A stretch of 64,000 bases of DNA, from positions 434,001 to 498,000 of the forward strand of contig JAMWBK010000013.1 in NCBI GenBank assembly GCA_029953675.1, in the 5' to 3' direction. The DNA is from Rhodosorus marinus. Taxonomy: Eukaryota; Rhodophyta; Stylonematophyceae; Stylonematales; Stylonemataceae. The notes under the pieces were generated by a model. That model saw nothing but the letters and a program-made list of their open reading frames with translations, did no database searches and had not been told where the DNA came from. Below are positions 57,040 through 64,000 of the stretch, one piece after another; position 1 is the stretch's first letter; each line of letters begins with the position of its first letter. Both the position numbers and the translations under genes were made by a program.

Positions 57040-57116
57040 GTTGCACGCGTTTTATTCTCGTATCTCGTTTTCTTTTCGCATTGTGCCCTACGGAAACCTT
57101 AAGGCTATGCTAGTAA
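57040..57116 (+). mobile_element. Diverged family 2 3' end
   Basis: The sequence ending AAGGCTATGCTAGTAAAAACC is the family 2 terminus, preceded by a poorly conserved stretch (GCACGCGTTTTATTCTCG). Confidence 0.6.
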
Positions 57117-57299
57117 AAACCAGTGAATCTACATTTATGCGTTCAGTGCAGCCCACAATTGTAATGTTCAGCAACTACAACAGCAAAGAAAACAACGAGT
57201 CTAATTTCAGTCAGCGTCACGTTCGGACGTCTCGGACCCCTTCCACACGCCCGACGACTACACGCCACCGAACTTGCTCCATTTCCCAACGCTCGTCTG
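57117..57299. other. Short spacer
   Basis: No recognisable feature is seen, except that the last part may already belong to family 2 copy D. Confidence 0.35.
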
Positions 57300-58585
57300 G
57301 TAGTGCTCGCCTGCAGCGATCGCCTCCTGGGCTACCGCGCTTCGTACCTTGGTGAGCTTTCGGATGCGAAGTGCCTACCTTTTAGCTCGAGCGCTGACTA
57401 GAGAAGACCCCGTGGCTCTTCCGCCCCCACTCTTGAGTATCTATGATGGTCTTCAACAGGCGTTCAGTAGGTGCAACGCCGTGCCGGACGAGCATTGATC
57501 CAGTTTTCGCAGCATCGATCCAGTTTTCGCTCGCTCTTGAAGCTGTTATGGGGACGTACTGAGCCATTTTTGAGTGCTCTCCGATGCACAGAGTCCTCGC
57601 AGAGGAGGGGGAAACCAACCCCAGGTCACGTGTTCCAGATCACCCGGGTATAAGCCGATTGTGGAGCTCACACACTGATGTGATTCAGCATAGCCTCACG
57701 TGGCGCCAACACAGTGCAGCTCACGCAATCTTGCTCAACTCTCCCCTCGCACCGCCTACCACCGCCGCTCGCCTCCGCGGCCTGGGATACCATCTATCGC
57801 ACGTGTGGCTAACCGCTTTGCCTTCGTCTCTGGGACACCGTCTCGACGCCTTCCAGTTCCGCTCTGCCGCAAAGATCTACCTGGATTTGCCACAAGCTCC
57901 GTGGCACTCTAATCGGCCGTCTTTCTGTCAGGTATGTGAGCGTCGGATTGACGCTTGTGGTTACCGATTCTTAGGTTCATGAGGACTGTTGAGAGGTCTT
58001 CGTAGGAGGCGCCACACTCGCCTCAAGTACATTCTCAGCGAATCTTTGACTCGGTTAGGGCATACGGTTGAGGTGGAATCGGAAATGCCCAGATCGGTCT
58101 CGGACACGGCACCGCCTCGCTGCATCGCAGATCTCCTCGTCCCCGACACTGTCGCCAGACGCTCGGTATATGTGGACCTTGCCATCACATGCCCTGTGAT
58201 CAAGCGCTCATCTCAGCTATGCCGCCCGTCGCCGAGGAGCAGCCGCTTCGGCCCTTCGCCGAGTGAAGGAACGACGGTGTGCTGCGAGTATGGCCAGTCT
58301 GCCTTGCGCTGAGGGTCGTTCTCACAGGTTTCAGCCTTCCGTTGTGAAAACCTTCGGCCACGTGGATAAAGCGGGTTTGGAGTGGTTGCGGAAATGTTTT
58401 GCTGAGCATCCTATGGAATACTTGGAACTCTTACGCCGTTTCATTGTCGCCCTGTGGCGATATTCTAGCAGCATGCTTGCCGAGGCGCGCCACCGGCGCG
58501 TAGGTTTGCATGTTTTCCTCTCCCGAGTTCTTGGTTACAGTCCACGAATTGCGGAGCGCTTCAGGCTATGTCAGTAGAAACCGGT
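57300..58585 (+). mobile_element. Family 2 RLE retrotransposon, copy D, degraded
   Basis: The longest family 2 copy. It starts in the region before the zinc finger (ASWATALRTLVSFRMRSAYL) and runs through NSPLAPPTTAARLRGLGYHL, the finger (CQVCERRIDACGYRFLGS, with a stop codon TGA immediately after), the RLE (PRCIADLLVPDTVARRSVYV then DLAITC) and, after a frame shift near 58200, KERRCAASMASLPCAEG to the 3' end. A 15-bp duplication (GATCCAGTTTTCGC twice) lies near 57498-57528. It is a pseudogene with at least two breaks. Confidence 0.88.
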
Positions 58586-58605
58586 GTTAGCAGATGTGCT
58601 ATAAA

Positions 58606-58729
58606 TAGGGTTGTGCCAAGTGGCCGGGTTTTTCGCTGTTTACGACCCAGAATTGGTTAAACCCGTGGAAACACGGGGGTTTAGAGGAGTAAACAGCGAA
58701 AAACCCGACCCACTTTGCACAACCCTACT
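58606..58729. mobile_element. Foldback element (MITE-like), 124 bp
   Basis: Left arm TAGGGTTGTGCCAAGTGG...CGGGTTTTTCGCTGTTTA (58606-58641) pairs, with a few mismatches, with the right arm TAAACAGCG...AAAACCCGACCC...GCACAACCCTACTA (58689-58729). A second hairpin sits inside (TAAACCCGTG, loop GAAA, CACGGGGGTTTA). It lies 20 bp after family 2 copy D. A partial copy of the right arm (GAAAAACCCGACCCACTTG) occurs at about 44918-44950. Confidence 0.8.
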
Positions 58730-58839
58730 ATTAAATGTTCCCAGATTACGACTGATCTGCACATATCGAATGCTCTCCTGAAGCTCCAAGTCAATGCCTT
58801 CCAGGTTCAGACGGGTCTGGTAAAAGTCCAAATCTGGGA

Positions 58840-58906
58840 CTCGCACAAGTTCTTAGCTACAGTCCACGCCTTGCGTAGAGCTTCAGGCTATGCTAATAAA
58901 AACCAC
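58840..58906 (+). mobile_element. Family 2 3' end fragment
   Basis: TCCACGCCTTGCGTAGAGC then TTCAGGCTATGCTAATAAAAACC is a 5'-truncated family 2 terminus. Confidence 0.7.
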
Positions 58907-59086
58907 TCTGGGGTCAATTCGGACCCCGAAATTGAGCGGTAAGTTTCGGCAAAGTAGGTGTTTTGTGCCTCTTTCTTATGTCTCTTGTTGCTTTGTCTTA
59001 GAGTCTCCCTCACTAGTATGTCAATACCTTGGCTTTTATAAGCATCAAACTTGGTTAACCCCAATGCTTCTAAGTAACTTCATGGT
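58907..59086. other. Spacer
   Basis: No recognisable feature is seen between the family 2 terminus and the copia fragment. Confidence 0.35.
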
Positions 59087-59464
59087 CTACACGTGTTTGT
59101 CTCGATTCAACGCTTTGGTTTCTATTCTAGAGCCTGCACGCTCATTGTCTCCATCAACATGTTTCAGGGCCATGTGCTGGGATGGCAACTGTATCAGCAA
59201 CTCTAACAAAGTCTTCATGGTGGAGGGAGTCGCTTCGATTGTACACGTTTGCTGCACTCCTCCCCGAAGCGACGCCATTTGCTTAGGATTCTCAGCTTGG
59301 CTCTGTGTCTGTTGAACTTCGTCGTTTCTCGCCTTGGTGAGTACATCCGCGATTTGCTCCTGGGTTCGGATGAATAGGAACTCGTAGCTTCCTAGGTCGT
59401 GATGCCGTCGTGCAAATTGGTACTGAAGATCAATATGCTTAAACAGTGGCTTTTCCGGGTCCAT
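59087..59464 (-). pseudogene. Ty1/copia LTR-retrotransposon fragment, RNase H end
   Basis: A minus-strand frame of 125 residues starting at 59464. Residues 9-46 match the C-terminus of copia polyproteins: KHIDLQYQFARRHHDLG, then FLFIRTQEQIADVLTKA. These are the classic 'KHIDI.YHF' and 'EQIADILTK' blocks of the RNase H region. The remainder (VQQTCTIEATPSTMKT onward) is the divergent tail. No integrase or RT is present nearby, so it is a truncated remnant. Confidence 0.85.
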
Positions 59465-59469
59465 GCTCC

Positions 59470-59690
59470 AGGTGAGATTACGTTAGTCTGGGGTTTAGTA
59501 AAGCGTTCACGGTTACGTTAGTCTGGGTTTGGTTTAGTAGTAGAAATAGTGATGCACTACATAAGGCAGCTGCCCAGTAAAGTTTGCGGTTGCGTTAGTC
59601 TGGGGTGATCGTGTGATGCGCTACATTAGGTAGTTGCCCAATAATGGCTACGGGGTAGGTAGCAGCCGAATAAAGGCTACGGGGTGAACT
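59470..59690. repeat. Interspersed short repeats around GTTAGTCTGGG
   Basis: The word (A/G)TTACGTTAGTCTGGG or its variant TTGCGTTAGTCTGGG occurs near 59478, 59511 and 59592. GCACTACATAAGGCAGCTGCCC is echoed by GCGCTACATTAGGTAGTTGCCC, and GGCTACGGGGT occurs twice. The reverse complement CCCCAGACTAATGTAACCCC appears at 60118-60137. This may be a degenerate LTR or its boundary. Confidence 0.6.
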
Positions 59691-59776
59691 AAAAATGGAG
59701 CTGAGCCCATGGATGCACGCTCCTGTGGAATTTCACGGACCTGAAAATAGAATCCAAGTCCTCCCCATTGACAGGG

Positions 59777-60005
59777 CTTTACTGGGCTTTACTAGCATAG
59801 CCTGAAGCGCTACGCAAGGCGTGAAAAAGAACTAAGAACTAGGGAGGGAAGCATGCAAACCCAGGCGCCGATACCGTGCCTCAGCAAGTATACTGCTAGA
59901 GTATCGCCACAGGGCGGCACTCAAACGCCGTAAAAGCGCCAAGTACTCAGGAGGATGCTCAGCGAAACATTTCCGCAACCACTCTAAACCCGACTTATCC
60001 ACATG
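59777..60005 (-). mobile_element. Family 2 3' fragment between near-perfect 14-bp repeats
   Basis: A 5'-truncated minus-strand family 2 copy from the tail (GCTTTACTGGGCTTTACTAG) to about the HVDKSGL codons. It is flanked by CCCCATTGACAGGG (59763-59776) and CCCCATCGACAGGG (60006-60019), one mismatch in 14, a probable aged target-site duplication. Confidence 0.82.
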
Positions 60006-60019
60006 CCCCATCGACAGGG

Positions 60020-60254
60020 GAGTCGTATTTATTGCTCAAATGCTCGAGCCTCTCGTTCGCTAATGTCTTGGTGTTGTCGTAGCCCTCCACACGGGCCTTC
60101 CAGATCCGAGAGCGTAACCCCAGACTAATGTAACCCCAGCGGCACATTGACTAACACCTCTGCTCAAGCTTTTCCTCCAAGCCCGTCCGGAACAGGTAGG
60201 TCTCATAGACTATGTATAGTACTGCAAATTGTAATTTAATAATTAGCCATAATA
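60020..60254. other. Possible LTR-element internal sequence
   Basis: Read on the minus strand, about 60120-60010 gives RSRIWKARVEGYDNTKTL then ANERLEHLSNKYDSPVDG, which is coding-like and could be a piece of the copia gag interrupted by the family 2 insertion. This is an inference only. Confidence 0.35.
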
Positions 60255-60701
60255 GCCGACCTGGTGATCACCTGTGACGACAGCCGCCGTACCACATACG
60301 TTGATCTTGCTGTTCCCAACCCTCAAGCTAGTCGTTATCTCCCGGCTGCGGGGGAGCGCCGTGGATCTGCCGCCGCCAGCATGAGACGCCGCAAAGAGAT
60401 CAAATACGCGGGGGCTTTGTCTTCCCCTGGTGTTCGTGCTTCGGCACTAGCACATCGCTTGGTACCCCTGATCATTGAGTGCTTTGGGTTCATGGACTCT
60501 GTTGGTTCTCGCTGGCTTCGGGAGTTGTTCCGCGAACGCCCTGACCGTCTTCAATCGTTGTTTACCCGCTTAAGTTTCCTGCTGTGGCGCATGAATGCCG
60601 CTTTGATGTTGGAGGCGCGAGTACTTCGCCGCGCTTAGTCTTTTTTTCCCCTCGGGGTTTTTTTTTTTTTCAGCCTCCGATTAAACCATTCATTCATTCA
60701 A
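60255..60701 (+). mobile_element. Family 1 3' fragment with 9-11-bp target-site duplication
   Basis: A 447-bp 3' piece starts inside the RLE domain (ADLVITCDDSRRTTYVDLAV) and keeps an open frame to the stop at 60638, the CCCCTCGGGG hairpin, a T-run and a tail extended as CATTCATTCATTCA. TAGCCATAATA flanks it at 60244-60254 and 60702-60712; two of these bases may be shared with the element, so the duplication is 9-11 bp. Confidence 0.92.
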
Positions 60702-60813
60702 TAGCCATAATAAGCCAATTTAATAATTAATTACTACGATAGGGCGATGATTTTTCTTCATAATACGAATGTGCTTCAAAATATCCTATTTTATAAACAA
60801 AACAAGCACTAGC

Positions 60814-63057
60814 ACGAACGAATGGTTTAATCGGAGGCTGAAAAAAAAACCCCGAGGGGAAAAAAAGACTAAGCGCGGCGAAGTACTCGCGCCTCCAACA
60901 TCAAAGCGGCATTCATGCGCCACAGCAGGAAACTTAAGCGGGTAAACAACGATTGAAGACGGTCAGGGCGTTCGCGGAACAACTCCCGAAGCCAGCGAGA
61001 ACCAACAGAGTCCATGAACCCAAAGCACTCAATGATCAGGGGTACCAAGCGATGTGCTAGTGCCGAAGCACGAACACCAGGGGAAGACAAAGCCCCCGCG
61101 TATTTGATCTCTTTGCGGCGTCTCATGCTGGCGGCGGCAGATCCACGGCGCTCCCCCGCAGCCGGGAGATAACGACTAGCTTGAGGGTTAGGAACAGCAA
61201 GATCAACGTATGTGGTACGGCGGCTGTCGTCACAGGTGATCACCTGGTCGGCTACACGGCGTTCATCATTTTGAAAGTCCGCGACGGGTAAAGGTTTCTC
61301 ACGTTCGATTTCCAGACCGGCTTGCCGGACTATAGGCCGAAGTTCCCGGTATAACAGGTTCAAGATCCGTGTATGGCGGCGGGTTCGAGCACCTTTCACC
61401 GCCGGGCAACTAGCGAGCAGGTGGGCGCCAAAATCTGCGTTGTCTTCAGTCTGAGAGCAGAGAGGGCACGACGAACCCATCTCGTACGGCCAAGGGGGCT
61501 GATGTAAGCCGAGGTATAAGCGCAGTGAAGTACGCACTTCGAAATCCGACAGTGTGAGTGGCGGAAAGGCTGGTACGGTCATGAGCCACTGAGAGCTAGT
61601 AACCCCTCCAAGACTACGTAGGCGGGCGCGAGCGCGAGAAGATGAGACCATCTGCGCCAGGAGTCGGCCATATGCAGCACGGTGCAAGTCCCAAGAAAGG
61701 ATATTTTGCAGCGCATCCGTGCGTGCTTGAGCTCGGCTCCCACCGCGCTGGGAATCATCAGGAGGATCAACTGGAACTTCTTCTTCTGCGGCAACCACTG
61801 GGTCAATCTCCCCTAGAACAGGTTCAGGCGCAGGACGAATCCCCGGGGCGGAGCCTCGACAGCGGTCAAATACAGCTCGCCAGTCAGGAAGACGGGGTTG
61901 AACGGTTTCGGGGAGACTAGTACAGGAATTCAGGGCGGTTTGGAGCTCCAGAAACAAGTCTTGGGCGCTTTCCGGTACGCTGGGAAGCAAGACACCCCGC
62001 GAGAGGCTCGCCATCAAATTGCGGAACTTCGAGATACCCAAGCTGCTCAAAGTGGGAAGTGCGGTTCCCCAGGCCCCTACTGCGGCTGCAGGTTGGACCA
62101 CAACACGATTGCAGAGGCCCAGTCCCCCCAATCGCAATGGGAGGCCTACCTGGGCGCGCACAACATCACAGGTGGGTCGCGGCAGAGCGCTCAGCTCTTC
62201 ATCGAGAAAATACCCCAGGTCACGGAAACTTTCAGCATCCGCACGAGTGGCCAACCACCGGCCCCAATGAGTTGGAAGTGAGCGAAGCCAATAGGTTAAC
62301 CGCTGACTGCAACAATACCGAAACAGCAACAACGAGCACTGGAGAAAGCCCGGAGGTAGCCGTCGAAGCTCTGCAACCAGCTGTCTGTGCTTACCGAGGA
62401 GCTGCAGCAACTCGCCTTCAACGAAGGACGGGGACCCGTAGGAGATGCCTAAGTGGACAAAACCATCCGGTCTCCAAATATCCTGGAACGACGCAGGTAC
62501 CTGCTGCTCTTGTGCAGCTACACCTCCCCAGTAGAACGATTTGTGATGATTAACCTCCAGGTCAACCCGCGAAGCCAAGGAGCGGAGACGATCATAACCG
62601 AGTGCTAGAGTATCAAGGGGCCCCAGGAGGCACACGTCGTCGTGGTATGCAACCGTACGAACCTGCGGGAATTCGGAGCGAAGACGAAGCAAGACGAGTT
62701 GTAGTCCACAGGCATGTAGGAAAGGGGACAAGGGATCACCCTGTTGTACCCCTGTGCGCGCCGCAAACGTGTGTGAGGAAGCGCCAAGGGTGTCATAGGT
62801 AGCCCCACGACCAAGCGGAGAATAAAGTCTACTAACAAAGGGAAAGCCTACAGGGAAGACTTCGCGCACCACGTGCATGAGAGCCGGACGAGAGACGCGG
62901 TTGAACGCATTGGTAAAATCTACAGAGAGGAGCCCAGAATCTGGGGAGTACGCCATTTCCGAACGGAGTAAAACAGACAACAACTCACAGCCACCACGAT
63001 AGCCCACGCCTAACTGCACGTGCCCAAAGAAACGGCGGACTTGTTCCCTTTTACTGA
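60814..63057 (-). mobile_element. Family 1 RLE non-LTR retrotransposon, longest copy
   Basis: A minus-strand copy with the 3' tail at 60814 (ACGAACGAATGGTTTAATCG) and a coding part to about 63057, where it is cut off inside the RT domain. It lacks the start of the protein and the first RT motifs, so it is 5'-truncated like all others here. No target-site duplication was found. The 3' UTR is nearly identical to those of the copies at 49734 and 60255. Confidence 0.92.
60869..63019 (-). CDS. Reverse transcriptase with CCHC finger and restriction-like endonuclease (N-terminus missing)
   Basis: The open frame of 716 codons continues upstream to about 63056 without a proper ATG, so it is the C-terminal part of a larger protein. 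RT motifs: QLGVGYRGG (residues 2-10), motif A SVDFTNAFNR (Asp34), motif B QQGDPLSPF (92-100), motif C AYHDD (124-128). A long thumb/linker region follows. A zinc finger C-x2-C-x11-H-x4-C occupies residues 518-538 (CPLCSQTEDNADFGAHLLASC region). The RLE domain has Asp591 (RRVADQVI), Asp606 (YVDLAVP), RRRKEIKY (631-640) and LVPLIIECFGFMD. This order (RT, CCHC, RLE) is that of R2/CRE-like elements, which cut the target and prime cDNA synthesis at the nick. YHDD instead of the usual YADD, and AD instead of PD in the endonuclease, are oddities shared by the other copies as far as they reach. Confidence 0.9.
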   Translation of the reverse strand: MQLGVGYRGGCELLSVLLRSEMAYSPDSGLLSVDFTNAFNRVSRPALMHVVREVFPVGFPFVSRLYSPLGRGATYDTLGASSHTFAARTGVQQGDPLSPFLHACGLQLVLLRLRSEFPQVRTVAYHDDVCLLGPLDTLALGYDRLRSLASRVDLEVNHHKSFYWGGVAAQEQQVPASFQDIWRPDGFVHLGISYGSPSFVEGELLQLLGKHRQLVAELRRLPPGFLQCSLLLFRYCCSQRLTYWLRSLPTHWGRWLATRADAESFRDLGYFLDEELSALPRPTCDVVRAQVGLPLRLGGLGLCNRVVVQPAAAVGAWGTALPTLSSLGISKFRNLMASLSRGVLLPSVPESAQDLFLELQTALNSCTSLPETVQPRLPDWRAVFDRCRGSAPGIRPAPEPVLGEIDPVVAAEEEVPVDPPDDSQRGGSRAQARTDALQNILSWDLHRAAYGRLLAQMVSSSRARARLRSLGGVTSSQWLMTVPAFPPLTLSDFEVRTSLRLYLGLHQPPWPYEMGSSCPLCSQTEDNADFGAHLLASCPAVKGARTRRHTRILNLLYRELRPIVRQAGLEIEREKPLPVADFQNDERRVADQVITCDDSRRTTYVDLAVPNPQASRYLPAAGERRGSAAASMRRRKEIKYAGALSSPGVRASALAHRLVPLIIECFGFMDSVGSRWLRELFRERPDRLQSLFTRLSFLLWRMNAALMLEARVLRRA

Positions 63058-63093
63058 CTTTGATTTACAGGGACACCAAAGAAAAAGGGGGAG

Positions 63094-63195
63094 CAAGCGC
63101 GCCATCGGCGCCTGGGGTTGCATACTTCCCTCCCTAGTTATTAGTTCATCTTCACGCCTTGCGTAGCGCTTCAGGCTATGCTAGTAAAGTCCAGT
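63094..63195 (+). mobile_element. Family 2 3' end fragment
   Basis: A 5'-truncated terminus starting GCGCGCCATCGGCGCC and ending GCTATGCTAGTAAAGTCCAGT. It is almost identical to the end of copy C at 53058-53158. Confidence 0.88.
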
Positions 63196-63514
63196 CCAGC
63201 TGAACGATAGAAGCATGGTGGATTGTTTTCTCATCGGGAGGGGGTGGTGTTGGGGTGCTTGGGTGGGATGTATCTAAGAAATTCATTTTGAACATATAAA
63301 AACAATCTAGTCGAATGTCCAATTTATATATATGAAAACTAAACTCAGGAAACTGTTTTTTTTTCGCTCAAAAAGTTTGGAAGTTTGCGTAGTGAAAGTA
63401 GATTTCAAAAAAACAAAAAAAATGAATAGTCGAAATTACATATTAAATTCTATTTTGGCCCGGTTTACGTCAATTTGGCTCAGGGACCATTTTTGGCAAG
63501 TGTTTGGGAGTTTG
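63196..63514. other. Upstream region, AT-rich
   Basis: A TATATATA word at 63327-63334 and A/T runs suggest promoter sequence for the frame starting at 63515. An open frame reaches back to an ATG at 63332, but it is Lys/Phe-rich and not protein-like. Confidence 0.35.
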
Positions 63515-64000
63515 ATGAAACATGAAGGGTATTCAGTTTTACTTTTGGGGCTTACGGCTGTGGGTTGTCTCTTCGTGGAAACGAAGGCACAGAATTTGGA
63601 GGATGAGATTTGTGTCCCACTTGACACATTTGAAGATGTTGTGAACGGATTGCTAGGTACTATCCATCTCGACCGGACCAACATCGGACCTTACAATAAG
63701 AAGAACAAGAACTGGATTAAGCAGAAGTCTTGGGTCAGCCTCGGTGCATTGGGAAGTTACAGGTAAACGTTACCTGCCGCGGTGATAAAGCACAAGAGGG
63801 GTAGCAAAATCTACTATGAACACATCAACAAGTGGGGAGTGAGGAACGGTGGATTCTCGGTGAAGGTAGTCAAGCATAAGAAGTTCGACTGGGCTTTGAG
63901 AATCAAGGTTGTCTATGAGAGCGATGATGACGAAATCATTGTCACGTGCATGACAAGAAGACCAAGAAGCCTTGCAAGAACCAGAAATACAACAACAGAG
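63515..64000 (+). pseudogene. Short secreted Lys-rich protein or its pseudogene, cut by the window edge
   Basis: From the ATG at 63515 there is a good signal peptide (MKHEGYSVLLLGLTAVGCLF, then VETKAQ), followed by EDEICVPLDTFEDVVNGLLG and KKNKNWIKQKSW. At 63764 the frame meets TAA, then continues in the same frame (VIKHKRGSKIYYEHINKWGV, FSVKVVKHKKFDWALRIKVV). Near 63940 the reading seems to shift by a base to DKKTKKPCKNQKY. Either there is a very short intron around the TAA (GTAAAC donor at 63763), or this is a decaying gene. The family is not recognised. Confidence 0.5.

Overview
The window is nuclear DNA of a eukaryote. Most genes are cut by short introns (about 70-260 bp) with clear GT...AG borders. 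In every model below flagged as resolved, joining the exons restores one reading frame. The gene set (protoporphyrinogen oxidase, homogentisate dioxygenase, ER chaperones, an R2R3 MYB, a SAPS protein, a probably plastid-targeted protein of algal type) fits an alga or related protist, perhaps a red alga. The sequence alone does not settle the lineage. I saw no rRNA, tRNA or CRISPR array.

Layout. 1-4 kb holds two tandem class I glutamine amidotransferase paralogs sharing one intron position. 4.4-5.6 kb holds a small coiled-coil protein. 6.9-20.3 kb is the densest part: a single-domain ER protein disulfide isomerase (+), an unknown membrane-anchored protein (+), homogentisate 1,2-dioxygenase (-), a GRP170/HYOU1-type Hsp70 (-) and a putative plastid protein (+). 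20.3-27.3 kb is almost empty. 27.3-40.3 kb carries a MYB factor, a 17-bp minisatellite, protoporphyrinogen oxidase, a quinone oxidoreductase, a SAPS (PP6/Sit4 regulatory) protein and 5-hydroxyisourate hydrolase. 45.7-47.9 kb has an incompletely resolved minus-strand gene with beta-propeller-like repeats. 55-57 kb has an intronless secreted 646-residue protein, and the right edge cuts a short secreted Lys-rich gene or pseudogene.

From 40.8 kb to 63.2 kb the DNA is a graveyard of non-LTR retrotransposons of the restriction-like-endonuclease (RLE) type. I separate family 1 (with diverged subfamily 1b), family 2, and one remnant of a third family. All encode C-terminal RLE-like domains and are 5'-truncated to varying degrees; families 1 and 2 also show a CCHC zinc finger. 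They are inserted into each other. Several insertions still carry target-site duplications of 8 to about 12 bp, so their order can be read from the sequence. The largest copy (60.8-63.1 kb, minus) keeps an open frame of at least 716 codons with RT motifs A, B and C (YHDD), a CCHC finger and the RLE. The 3' UTR of families 1 and 1b contains a small hairpin with a compensatory base change, a likely RT-recognition structure. This nested two-family system is the most interesting content of the window.

Functionally, the disulfide isomerase and the GRP170 chaperone both belong to ER protein folding and carry KDEL-like tails. Homogentisate dioxygenase (tyrosine breakdown), HIU hydrolase (purine breakdown) and protoporphyrinogen oxidase (tetrapyrrole synthesis) are unrelated housekeeping enzymes. 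There is no operon logic.
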